DNA of 27,985 bases from Hymenopellis radicata (taxonomy: Eukaryota; Basidiomycota; Agaricomycetes; Agaricales; Physalacriaceae). The position numbers and the translations under genes are program-made. The stretch covers positions 1 through 27,985 of the forward strand of contig JADNRX010000648.1 of the NCBI GenBank assembly GCA_015501595.1, read 5' to 3'. Numbering within the stretch: the first letter of the stretch is position 1; each line of letters opens with the position of its first letter. The notes beneath the pieces were generated by a model that had not been told where the DNA came from, made no database searches, and saw only the letters and a list, made by a program, of their open reading frames with translations. Shown piece after piece: positions 18,609-27,985 of the stretch.

Positions 18609-20297
18609 CTATTCAGACCAATCTCGATAGTATGGGATATTGTCGCGCCAGGAATCAGGAGTCCTGCGCGCTGTAGCCAACCGTTTAGCCTCCCTGATCT
18701 GCTCTAGTTCTTCCTCCGACGGTGTTACAGCCTGAAGGGTATCGTTTGCTCATGATATCCTTCAAATTATGGAGCAGCTCACCTCATAAACAACGTCAAA
18801 TTGGACGTCATGCAGCAGCGGGCTATTAAGCGCCTGCATAGTCTTCGCTTTCAACGTCCTCGCCAGCTTCTCTAGTTCCTCCGCATCCATACCTCCTTCC
18901 GTTACCTCGGCCCCACCCTTTACTTTAACGGTCAACCCAAAACGTTCGAGTCGCGTCCAAAGCTTCGCGCGTTCCGATACAGGAATAATAAAGAAGTTGT
19001 CGAAAAATGGCGTGCGGTCCATATCGACGAAATACGCTATGCGGAGCGTGTTGAGCGGTCGAAGGCGGAAGAACTCGATACGAGATATAAGGTAGTGGAG
19101 GACGCGAACCGCATAGCAAGGATCCCATTGATTGTAACGGTCTTCGTCAGAGAACGATATCGATAGCTCGTGGAGCGTGGGGATAGTCGCCAAGGAAGCA
19201 GCAAAGTCGTCTGGGATATCTAGGTCCTCATATGGTCGGGTAAGTGTGAGGGAAAACGAATGGAGTTTGATCTCGGCGCGCTGAAGGAGTCTCTCAATGA
19301 TATTGAGATGTTGCTTGTTGATAAGCCCAAGCGTTACGGCAAGGTGCTTAAGGTTAGGCATGCTGGCCGTCGCGAGGAGCATGAATGATTCGGAGTTCAC
19401 GCTCACACGCGTAAGGTTGGGGTGGTGGAAGGAATGTGTGCTAGGCCACGGGAGGGATGCAGCAGAAGTGAACGTCTCGGCGCTATGCGGGGAACGGGAG
19501 AGAAAGTTGGCTTGTGCGCCCAAGCTCACTCTCTTGCATATGAGCTCCTTGGCGAAGGGTGCCAGGTGGAGATCGAAATTGCCGCCGATGATGGTGAGTT
19601 TTTGGAGACGCGGTGCGATTGGAGCGAAGAAGGCAAAATCGTGCCGCTCGACGTCGTGTAGATGGGAGATGACCATGGTTTCGAGGCAGGTGAAGGAGAC
19701 GGGGGGATGGTCCTTGCTGACTCTCGCCCATTCAAGGGCGTTAAGGCATTGTGTGAAGGACGCATGTTTCCAGCGCCCGACGTGTTGCGAGAGGAGCTCG
19801 AAGCCCGTGAAATCGGGTGAGTCGTCTCCTTTCATGCGCGCGCCGATGTTTGCGATGACGAAAGAGATCGGCAGTCTGCGGGAACGCGTTAGGACGAGAG
19901 GAAGACGCGTCAGGACCACGCTGCTCGCTCCGTCAACGAGGAACGTGGATGCCCAGAGGGATGATGTGGATATGGCGGTGTTGTGCCATGATCTGCACAC
20001 GAAGAGGGGACACCACGGGAAGTCGTTAGATGCAATATCCCACTGGGTGTCAGCGGCGAGTTGGAAGATGATGGTTAGGATCTCGGTTGGGAGGCGGTGG
20101 ATTGGGGATCGATGGAGGATGAGTGTATGTTTTACGCGGTCCTGTTCTGGTATGATCTGCTCGAGGATGTCATTGAGCTTGGAAAGACGTTCCTCGAGAG
20201 CATCAACGGCGAGTGGATGGTCGACGTCGGGAATAGAGGGGAAGTTTAAGAGCTGGGAGAGGTGCACTGGTTTTAAGGCGGTGGGATTCGTGGACAT
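18609..20297 (-). CDS. F-box protein with leucine-rich C-terminal region
   Basis: Likely substrate receptor of an SCF ubiquitin ligase. Exon 1 (20297-18783) and exon 2 (18731-18609), joined by a 51-nt phase-0 intron, give 545 aa. A short coiled-coil-like segment (ALEERLSKLNDILEQII) at about 33-49 precedes the F-box at about 65-105: PIHRLPTEILTIIFQLA, then CPLFVCRSWHNTAISTSSLW. After it come degenerate leucine-rich repeats (LQKLTIIGG, NLTRVSVNSES, MPNLKHLAVTLGL, TLHELSISFS). This layout is typical of the large, fast-changing F-box families of agaricomycetes. Exon 2 adds a charged tail (PSEEELEQIREAKRLATARR). It has no known substrate. Single-exon reading would stop early at VSCSII, so the intron is preferred. 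Confidence 0.88.
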
Positions 20298-20649
20298 GGT
20301 GGTGGATAGTAAAGTTGATTGTGTTTCTCACGCGTGTGTGTGTACGGACATGCCGGCAGTACCTTGATGTTGTCGCTACCGGAGTCCGCAAAGCGGAATA
20401 GTTTATCTACGTGAAACGAGCCGGGTTTCGAAGGCACGGTTTGAGTAGAAGGACGTCCTGTCAGTCAAGGCTGATGTCCTACTCAGAATGAGATCAGCGG
20501 CACATATCTCCGTTTATGGCGTTTTGAATCACCATTCCAAAGACCAGGCACTATGGACGAGAAGATGAAAATCCACGGGAGGCCTAGCAAGTTGAAGTGA
20601 GCACACTGAATTTAAAGGAACACAAAAAACAGCATATACCGATTGTACT
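20298..20649. other. 5' flank of the F-box gene, no gene seen
   Basis: This holds the promoter of the F-box gene and the left border of the tandem-repeat array. No other gene is visible. Confidence 0.4.
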
Positions 20650-21014
20650 CTACACAGTTGCCACTGCATAAACCGGTTGGCGAGACAGCTGTGCTGTACG
20701 ATCCGGTAGCACGATTGGAAACTTGGCCTTGGAGTGCAAATTCGTCAACGCACATAGCTGCGCCTCCCGGATGAGGATATTGCGCTGCCGGGATATTTTT
20801 AGCAGAAACTCTCGGACATTACGCGTTGAATGCTCACCACTTGAATGAAGTGAACCGGAACCGAGTGTATTGGCTGCAAGTCCATGAGGCTGGAGTCGGG
20901 CGACGTCGTCCCGTTGCATCTGCTCAGGAATGTGACGGTGGGTGTAGATTGGCTGGGTATGCTCAGATGTTGGACTGTAAAGGATAGCATGAACAAACAG
21001 AGCTGCGGAGGCAT
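20650..21014 (-). CDS. Doubtful small secreted-type protein in repeat unit 1
   Basis: An ATG at 21014 opens a frame MPPQLCLFMLSFTVQHL. It could be spliced in phase (donor gtgagc near 20836, acceptor gcag near 20785) to a second frame ending at 20650, giving about 100 aa with a weak signal-peptide-like start. The equivalent start in repeat units 2 and 3 reads MSAQLLIMVSLTVQHL and MSAQLLPA and soon hits stops. If this is a gene, only unit 1 keeps it open. It is equally possible that none of it is translated. Confidence 0.25.
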
Positions 21015-22330
21015 CTCAGTAGACGGACATACTGTTGTTTAGGTTTAGATGTTTTGATTCTGGCTGTATTGCTGGCAGCTGGCGATCGCGTTATTGATGT
21101 ACGGCCGTGGACAAGTGCGCAACTTACTTTAATTCAAGAGGGATGAGCTTTCCACGAAATTGCGAAATTGTGGAGACTCGATAGGCTGCTTCGAGCTCCA
21201 CCGACGCTGCGTAGCCCAAGGTAGTGCATAAGATGACGCATAGAGAGTCTGTCCTAGGACTGGCAGATGAGAAGACGCGATGCTTCCTGGAGGGTGCTGG
21301 CAACCGAGTGTTTGGCTTCAAATCCATGAGCTGCTTTGGCGCCGGAGTCGGGCGACTTTGTCCCGTTGAATCCGCTCCTATCCAGCAGAAGTGTGGCGGT
21401 GGAAGTGGAGTGGCATTGTCTAGTATAGTGTGCTCAGATGTTGGACTGTCAAGGATACCATGATGAGAAGCTGCGCAGACATCTCAGTAGCCGGACATAC
21501 CGTCGTTTAGGTTTTAGATGTTTTGATTATGCGTTTATTGTTCCCATCTGTCGATCGCGTTATTGATATACGGCGGTGGACAAGTGCGTAACTTACATTA
21601 ATTCAAGAGGGATGTGCTTTCCACGACGAAGTCGCCAATCGCGACGTTGTGGAGACTCGAGAGGCTGGTTCGAGCTCCACCGCCGCTACGTAGCACAAGC
21701 AGTGCATAAAATGACGCATAGACAGCTTGTCCTAACTGGCGGATGAGAAGGAGTGAGGTTGGAGGGTATTGAAAGAGATGATCACCTGCTTCATGAAGGG
21801 TACTGGCGGAACCGAGTGTATTGGGTGCAAGTCCATGAGCTGCTTTGGCGCTGGAGTCGGGCGACTTTGTCCCGTTGAATCCGCGTCCTATCCAGCAGAA
21901 GTGTGGCGGTGGAAGTGGAGTGGCATTGTCTAGTGTAGTGCGCTCAGAGGTAGATCTGTCAAGCAGGAAGAAGCTGCGCAGACATCTCAGTAGACGGACA
22001 TACCGTCGTTTAGGTTTAAACATTTTGATTTCGTGTTTATTGTCGATCGCGTTATTAATGTAAAAAAATACGGCCGCGGACAAATGCGCGAAGCAAGGTC
22101 GTTACTTACAGGGATGAGATTTCCCCAGCAAAGTCGACCAGGCTGGTTCAAGCTCCACCGACGCTATGGATCACAAGGTAGTGCATAAAATGACGCAGCG
22201 AGAGACCTGTCCCCAGGACTGGCGGAGGATGAGACGGTATGCTGGAGGCTAAAACGTCGCGATGGCATTGAAGAGACCGGACGGAATGATCACCTGCTTC
22301 ATGGAGGGTACTGGCAGATCCGGCGTGCTC
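20650..22330. repeat. Tandem array of about 470-500 bp units, 3 full plus a partial
   Basis: Similar blocks recur in direct order. The segment catctcagtag.cggacata followed by gatcgcgttatt appears with gatcgcg at 21084, 21553 and 22045, which are 469 and 492 bp apart. The block with ggagtcgggcgac appears near 20893, 21341 and 21852, followed in units 2 and 3 by cagcagaagtgtggcggtgg. A partial fourth unit at about 22080-22320 keeps cagggatgag and gatcacctgcttcatggagg. The units differ by many substitutions and small indels, so the array is not recent. Reading frames are not kept between units. Confidence 0.8.
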
Positions 22331-22654
22331 CAGTCAGACGCGTTGCCATTTCCGGCGAAGAGGGCTACGGAAGCATTAGGATCGCGCTGTTCCATTCCAC
22401 GCCAGTCTCAGCTGCAGGGTGGAGACGTGCCAGTTTCAGCGGGACGGTGAAAATGTGACTGTGTGAAGAGAAGAAGGGTGGAGAGATTCGCGCCGGAATC
22501 CAAATGTGGCAATGCATTACGCGCAGAGAAGCGCGTCTTATTCCCACGGACACCCTCCATTTAACGACCACCATCTTTGCTTTCTCCCCATCCTGCTCGT
22601 CGTGCTAGACGCCCATAACGACATATTCTCATATTGAGCTCGTCGTGCAGCACG
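22331..22654. promoter_or_regulatory. Upstream region of the MLKL-like kinase gene
   Basis: This stretch between the repeat array and the ATG at 22655 should contain the kinase promoter. No clear TATA box was found. A pyrimidine-rich stretch around 22560-22600 may mark the transcription start. Confidence 0.35.
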
Positions 22655-25600
22655 ATGGACAGGCCTCACAATCCTTACGCTTCCGACACCAGTAGGGTGT
22701 CGTCACCGCTCAACCCGTCTGCTCCTCCTCGCTCACAGTCGATGTATGCGATGAAAGGATCGCCCGCCATTCCCAATTCCCCGTCGTCTTTCCACATGGC
22801 AACCGTGGTCGACAGCGAGTCGTCTTTCATGCAACGTACACGCTCCCGCTCTGCACAGCTCGTCGATGAGTCAATCTGGAAGAAGGCGTTGGGATCGCCC
22901 ACGACGACGACGGCGAGCGAGCATTGGTGGAGCAGCGAGTCTCGTATGCGCCCCTGGCGGGATCATACGACGAAGAAGCATACGATCCCCGCTGAACAGC
23001 AGGAAGGATGGAACAATGTCAAAAAGGTATGTCTCTTTTATTCACGCGTAACGCAAAACTAAAACGCCTTTTAGCGCGTCGCACAGGCCGCTTCTTCTAT
23101 CCTAGGCACAACTCTAGAGGTGGGCCACGAAGCCCTTCTCCTCAGTACGGACCTACTCGAATTTGCCCCCATTCCTGGTCTCCAGAATGTCGCCAGAACG
23201 CTATTACAGATCTGGGATTCCCTCCAACTAGTCGATGTATGCGTTGTTTTTCAGCCTATACCATGTCTAAAAGCTTACATTACTCGATAGATGAATCGCT
23301 CGGCCTGTCTTCGGTTAACTGAACGCTGTGCCGACATCCTTCTAGCTGTGCGCCTAGAAGTCAAGGACGCAGGGGACCAAGTTGGCGAAGAACTTAGGCT
23401 GCCCATTACCACGCTTAGCCAGTATGTAACCAGTTTTGCTCTCCGTGACGGCGCCTCATGTTTCTTGCAGCGCGTTCGACTCTGTACGCGATTTTCTAAT
23501 CAAGGAGGCCGACAGGCCATTCCTGAAGCGATACCTTCGACGAGAAGAGAATCGTAGGGAGATCGCGGGCTGTGACAATCTTCTTCACCAAGCCCTCGGA
23601 ATGTTTAGTGTGGGTCATTTTTAATTTTTTCTTCTTCTACTCTTTTAATTTCAACTCTAGGTGTCGGTTCAAATCCGGATCCTTAAACAAGTTCAACAAG
23701 CTGAAAACCGGAATCGTCAGGACACCCAGGCCATTCTGGATGCGATCAACCGCTCCAGCATCTCGACCCAATTGGACAATAATGCGCTGGGATTATCGGG
23801 TATGCGCCCAGGTGATCGCTCGGGATCAGTTACTCCCCGTATCCAGCAAGGCCTTCCTCCGTCCAGCTCACACACATCGCTTCAATCTCCGTCCCCACCC
23901 GACTACTATGCATCGCTCCCTCAGACGGCGTCTAAGCTACGTCATACACCAGACTTGGCTCTACCACGGTCTTCGTCGTCCAGTATCACCATTCCTGGCC
24001 GACCCGACGACGTTCTTCCTACTCTCAACGACATCCGTACCAGGCAGAATGAATTAGACGCTGTTCTGGATATGGCCGATCTTCGGACCGTGTTGCGTAC
24101 CGCCCTCAGCGCAGGCAGCGATATGGAGATGTTGGAGACCTTGGGCATCTCTCGGGACGATATGCCTGAAGCGATCAAAACCCTTCAGCGCGCCCTAGAG
24201 AGACTCGTGGAGAAGCAGGGAACTATTGCTACCGCTGCTCTACCCGCCACACAGCCTGTTGCGCAAGAGGAGGCTATTCCTCGCACACGTGTCGAGAATG
24301 ATGGCCGTCACAAGCTCGTCAAGATAGCCAGGCGTCTCAGCGTCACCAGCCCATTGTCAGGAGCACGGATAACACGGTCCAAGACAATCAGCACAACATC
24401 AAGCTCAACCAGCGGCGATAGCAACCAGATGAGCTCGGATTCGTCGCCCTCAGAAGCCGACACTTTGGATCGAGAGTTCATTGAAACGGGAATCGACGCT
24501 CTACGAAGGTTGAGTCGCGGTGCTGAGCTCAACTTGCCCAGTTGGACAATCACGCGGTAAGTATTTTGCCAGCCTAATTTGTCCATCCGGGAATTCATTG
24601 CCGTACAGCTTCGAAGTCGACCGTGAGGCAAAGATTGGGATAGGGTTCTTCTCCGACGTTTACAAGGGTACTTGGAGAGACCGCACAGTCGCCATCAAGG
24701 TACTCGCAGAGACGACGCCCCGAAACCTCTTTATCCGTGAGGTCGGAATTTGGAAAACGCTCAGCCACCCGAACGTGTTGGAATTATACGGTGCTAGTAG
24801 CGCGAGCGGCGACCCTCCTTGGTTCTTCGTGAGCCCCTACGAACAAAACGGGACTCTGACGGAGTATCTGAGGCAGGTTGAGGGTGGCCGGATCCGAACG
24901 TCGAGCCTCCCAGAGTTCCGGTATTCGATGGGTAACATTTCGGCGCTTGCGCGGACCAAGGAAGAGAGTCTTGCGGTACCTGTCTCCCAAGGCAGGGTAC
25001 GGAGTGGGAGCGGAAGCGTCGAGGTAGTGGAATACGATACCAAAGGCCTTGATCTCCTCAAGTTCCTATACGAGATTGCCAAAGGCATGCAATACCTCCA
25101 CAGCAAGGGCGTTCTACATGGTGATCTCAAGGTATTGCTGTTTTTTCCGGTTTCTTCGTATTCTCAACCAACTCCGTAGGCTTCGAATGTGCTTGTTGAT
25201 GACGAGTTCCGTTGCGTCATTACGGACTTTGGCCAAAGCGAGATGAAGTCTGAAGCGTTCAGGCTCAGTGGAACGCCCCCGCCTCGTACGTTTCTGATGG
25301 CTCCAGCGCACAACGAGTGTTTACGTTCTTCCAGATGGTGCCTTACGCTGGCAAGCCCCGAGATCATGATGGGGCTAGGCGGCCTCACCGCCGCGGTAGA
25401 TGTATACGCTTTCGCGATGACATGTGTGGAGATTCTCTCTATGGGAAGGATCCCCTGGTTGTATTCCAGCGACGACACAGTCAGGCATTTTGTTCTCAGT
25501 GGGTCTTAGCATGTACTTTTGGGATCGAGTTAACATCTCTCGCATTAGAGGAAAATTCGCGTCCGCTCATCCCGATAACACCCTACACCAAACCTGGGCA

Positions 25601-26078
25601 GCCGCCGGTTCTTCAGGAACTCTTGCGCCACTGCTGGCACCACGACTCAAAACTTCGTCCGGATTTCGCCACTATCGTCAAAGATGTCAAGAGGATGTGG
25701 TTGAATGAGGGTGTTCCGGAGGAGGTCATTTCACTGAAGATACCAGAGTGGACGCTCCCATCGTCTGAGGACTTTGACGACAGAGTTCCGTCAAGTCCGG
25801 ATCTGCGTCCTACTAGTTTCTTATCTGGCACTCCGCGTATGTTACGCGTATACTATTACTTGCTTCTTGTTCCAATCGTTAATTTTTCCACTCAGCCCGT
25901 CACTTCAATCTTGACACAACGACGCATTCCGTGTCGTTCCATGGAGGAGCGGTTGTTTCTCCGCCTCACCACCTGCGCTCACGACGGGGGCATCCACGGT
26001 ACGGATGAGCATACCGGAGTTGACGTTGTATGCACCAACTGCGCCTGTCACTCGCGCTCCATCCGCGGCTGCCACTGA
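22655..26078 (+). pseudogene. MLKL-type helical bundle plus protein kinase, frame disrupted
   Basis: Exons: 22655-23026, 23075-23236, 23291-23421, 23471-23609, 23661-24556, 24609-25131, 25180-25285, 25335-25498, 25549-25836, and one from 25896. Residues 1-124 are a Ser/Pro-rich tail. Residues about 125-280 are helical with family-like phrases (ARTLLQIWDSLQLV, LRLTERCADILLAVR, EADRPFLKRYLRREE, CDNLLHQALGMFS), resembling the N-terminal four-helix bundle of MLKL and fungal relatives. A disordered linker follows. The kinase starts near 568: GIGFFSDV loop, K597 in VAIK, HGDLK with D739, and DFG at 757-759, so catalytic residues are present. In exon 8 the frame breaks at 25356-25360 between LRWQA and PEIMMG; one missing C would explain it. 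The lobe then continues (VDVYAFAMTCVEIL, LRHCWHHDSKLRPDF). The last exon ends at 26078 in the spliced frame; another frame runs to TAG at 26101. Confidence 0.75.
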
Positions 26079-26118
26079 GGCGCCTGGTACTCAGTCGGAA
26101 TAGGACAGTCTTCTGAAC

Positions 26119-27142
26119 ATGATCGAGGATGACTACGAGTCGCCGCCGGCCATAAATGCCACGATTTCGGACACAAGGGATGAACGCAGGTATCGGCTAC
26201 TCTTAAGCCACAAGTTCCATCCGTCTTGTAAGCGCATATTCTTTGCGAGGAGTCCTTGGCTCACCCTCCCGCAGTGACGTTACCATTATGGAGCCCGTCG
26301 CTGATACATCTCGGCGCTGTCGGTTACCTGCACAAGCCAGAAGGAACCTTCGTTACATTGTTCAATGCCATCAATCCTTCCAAGTCCCCGGAGAATCAGC
26401 ATCCTAATACCCTTCCTTCTGTTCATGGATATGGTTCAGTCTCGGCTCAGAGCTCTCGTTATGATCAACGAAATGCGGCGCAGAGAGGCTTCGATGCCAT
26501 CACCGGTATCTTCAGGCGACCGGATGGACCATCGTACGTTTTACATTTACCTTTGGTTGATATGAACTGAATTATTCGCCCTCCAGGACTCGATATACCC
26601 ACCATCTTCGTGCTGGACACAAGACGGCATTCATGTACACGGAGTCGACGTCGTATAAGTATCTCGAGAACCTAGAGGCTCCCAAGAAGTGGTTCAAGGC
26701 GACGATTGACGAGATCTTGGCCATTTACGGGCCGCACCATCCTATTCAGAGAGAGGATGTCTTTCTTGGTGAGTTATTCTCATCTTCGTAGCGCCGTGTT
26801 CTTACTATTGTCAGTCATTGGGACTTTGAGCGCGTCTGACTATGCCTTGTTCGTTAGCCACAATCATCCGGATGGTCACGTACGTTGTTTTATCTTCGCT
26901 TCATGGCATAGCGTCTGATGTTCCCTCAGGCGCGCTTCAACGTCCTGCCTGCCAAGAATAACATGCCATGGGGTGTCATCAAGACGGATACCGAGATCGT
27001 TGGCGGACCGTCCTACCATGAGCCAATTCCCGGCGGCTCTATCTCCAATAGCAAAGTCTCGAGGAACGGCAGTAAGGATGTCACCTTGCTCCTCGCACGA
27101 CTCCGCTTCAAGCCCGACGGCACCGATCCTACCTCGCTTTGA
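26119..27142 (+). CDS. Conserved basidiomycete C-terminal module, separate gene or part of the kinase
   Basis: Five exons (26119-26227, 26275-26533, 26587-26768, 26815-26879, 26930-27142) with 46-53 nt introns and matching phases encode about 275 aa. Key segments: ERRYRLLLSHKFHPSLTLPL, LGAVGYLHKPEGTFVTLFNA, YLENLEAPKKWFKATIDEI, DYALFVSHNHPDGH, GGPSYHEPIPGG and LARLRFKP before the stop. I remember this module from uncharacterised basidiomycete proteins but cannot name its function; no catalytic motif is obvious. Its first ATG (26119) lies only 16 bp after a TAG (26101-26103) that is in frame with it. The frame before that TAG is a low-complexity linker (APTAPVTRAPSAAATEAP), so the module may once have been the C-terminal part of the kinase protein. 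No promoter space exists for an independent gene. Confidence 0.7.
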
Positions 27143-27609
27143 TTTTTTTCTTTCTTTTTTTCCACTTTACGACACATACTGCATCGCACATGGAATTCAT
27201 ACTACATACATATTACGGACACGGTGGACACGACATTCAAGTTACGATTACCTACATACAGCATCTCTATCTCGCGCATAGCTATTTAACATTCATTATA
27301 TGCATCAATCAGTTGTATTTGTAGTTTTGTAGGGCTCTCTCTATATTAATATATATCAGTGTATGGATATGGCCTTCAAATGCAGGAAGTAAGTGGTGTG
27401 GTATGCATAAGAACTACTAGATGAGGGTAGCAGCACTAGGTAGTGCGGGTCAGCTCAGGCCATTCAAACTCATCGTCCATTGTCGGTCCGCTCTCCTTTC
27501 CAAGAGTGAGGTGGCCGATCTTCCGAATGGTCTCCAAAGTAAGCCCGCAAGGGGGATGATAACGCTTGAGCGTCCGAATGAGGAGGAATGAGGTCTTTGA
27601 TGTGAAGTC
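27143..27609. other. 3' flank of the kinase locus
   Basis: T-rich stretches right after the stop (tttttttc near 27143-27162) and an AT-rich segment near 27343-27360 are compatible with 3' processing. No gene is seen. Confidence 0.4.
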
Positions 27610-27897
27610 GAACATTGGGCCCAACGATCGTGACATGCTTGCTTGGTACACGCACCGTTCTCGGAAGTCGCACAGCGATACCCTCATTTGGTGGTGAGGT
27701 ACTTAACCCGGGGAGGTAGACGTTTCGTCTTGCGGATAAGAACGTCTGAATGTGGAGGCTGGAGTTGAAAATGAAATGATCTTTCCCCCAACTTCCATCT
27801 GGGTAACCAACGACGCGCCTCAGCAGCCCCAGCCTGGCGCGCGCCTCTGAAGATCTTTGCACGTGTGTCTAGTAGTCTGGCGAATGATGCAAATCAG
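27610..27897 (-). repeat. Right arm of the long diverged inverted repeat
   Basis: The reverse complement of this segment matches 14295-14580, including the frame with FLSARR, SPPNEG and VRVPSKHVTI. Read on the minus strand, an open frame of about 130 codons (27862-27470) spans it, but without family identity. Together the arms flank 13 kb that contains the AKR, GST, F-box and kinase loci. Confidence 0.75.
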
Positions 27898-27985
27898 GGA
27901 GTTACCGTAGGCGGATGGGCCAAGGATGACTTTCATCGTCGATCACTTGTGCTCGGGTCCTTCGCGTCCTTCGGGCTTACAGTAT
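27898..27985. other. Right edge, nothing recognised
   Basis: The last 88 bp lie outside the inverted-repeat arm and hold no feature I can support. Confidence 0.3.

Noticed and set aside
19297..20367. Long plus-strand open frame opposite the F-box gene
   Set aside because: It is the antisense shadow of the minus-strand F-box exon and has an Arg/Ser-rich composition without family features.
21598..22083. 161-codon minus-strand frame in repeat unit 3
   Set aside because: Units 1 and 2 do not preserve it, and no domain is recognisable.

Overview
The window looks like nuclear DNA of an agaricomycete basidiomycete (mushroom-type fungus). Almost every recognisable gene is cut by many 43-61 nt GT-AG introns. 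Several proteins belong to families common in such fungi: UstYa/DUF3328 oxidases, a DUF6534-like 7TM protein, and a kinase with an MLKL-type N-terminal helical bundle. All exon models were spliced by eye from phase, splice consensus and remembered family patterns. No alignment or transcript was available.

Layout. 0.2-1.06 kb is copy 1 of a dispersed repeat (R). 1.4-1.9 kb holds a doubtful minus-strand gene. 2.1-8.5 kb is a compact accessory block: a GNAT acetyltransferase (-), a divergent pair of UstYa-family proteins (- and +), a small secreted peptide gene (+), a 7TM protein (-) and a single-pass membrane protein (+). 8.9-13.7 kb holds two direct copies of an R repeat plus HMG-box gene module. 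Both HMG promoters share a TATA box and a 17-bp inverted repeat whose outermost base pair changes in a compensating way. 14.3-14.6 kb is one arm of a long, diverged inverted repeat whose partner is at 27.6-27.9 kb. Between the arms lie an aldo-keto reductase (+, 11 exons), a tRNA-like sequence (-), an omega-type glutathione transferase (-), an F-box protein (-), an array of about 470-500 bp tandem repeats (20.6-22.3 kb), and a large locus (22.65-27.14 kb) coding for an MLKL-like bundle, a protein kinase and a conserved C-terminal module.

How the parts may work together. The two UstYa-type proteins next to a signal-peptide-bearing short peptide with a Trp/Tyr-containing C-terminus recall the dikaritin-type RiPP arrangement. 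The GNAT is close enough to be a tailoring enzyme, and the AKR and GST lie further away. This is inference: the peptide lacks the usual Kex2-flanked repeats. The MLKL-like kinase locus is the other notable system, because this N-terminal bundle in animals and some fungi is linked to regulated membrane-disrupting cell death. Its reading frame is damaged in three places, and the 7TM gene has one 1-nt frameshift. Two of the lesions fall in homopolymers, so assembly errors and real decay must be separated.
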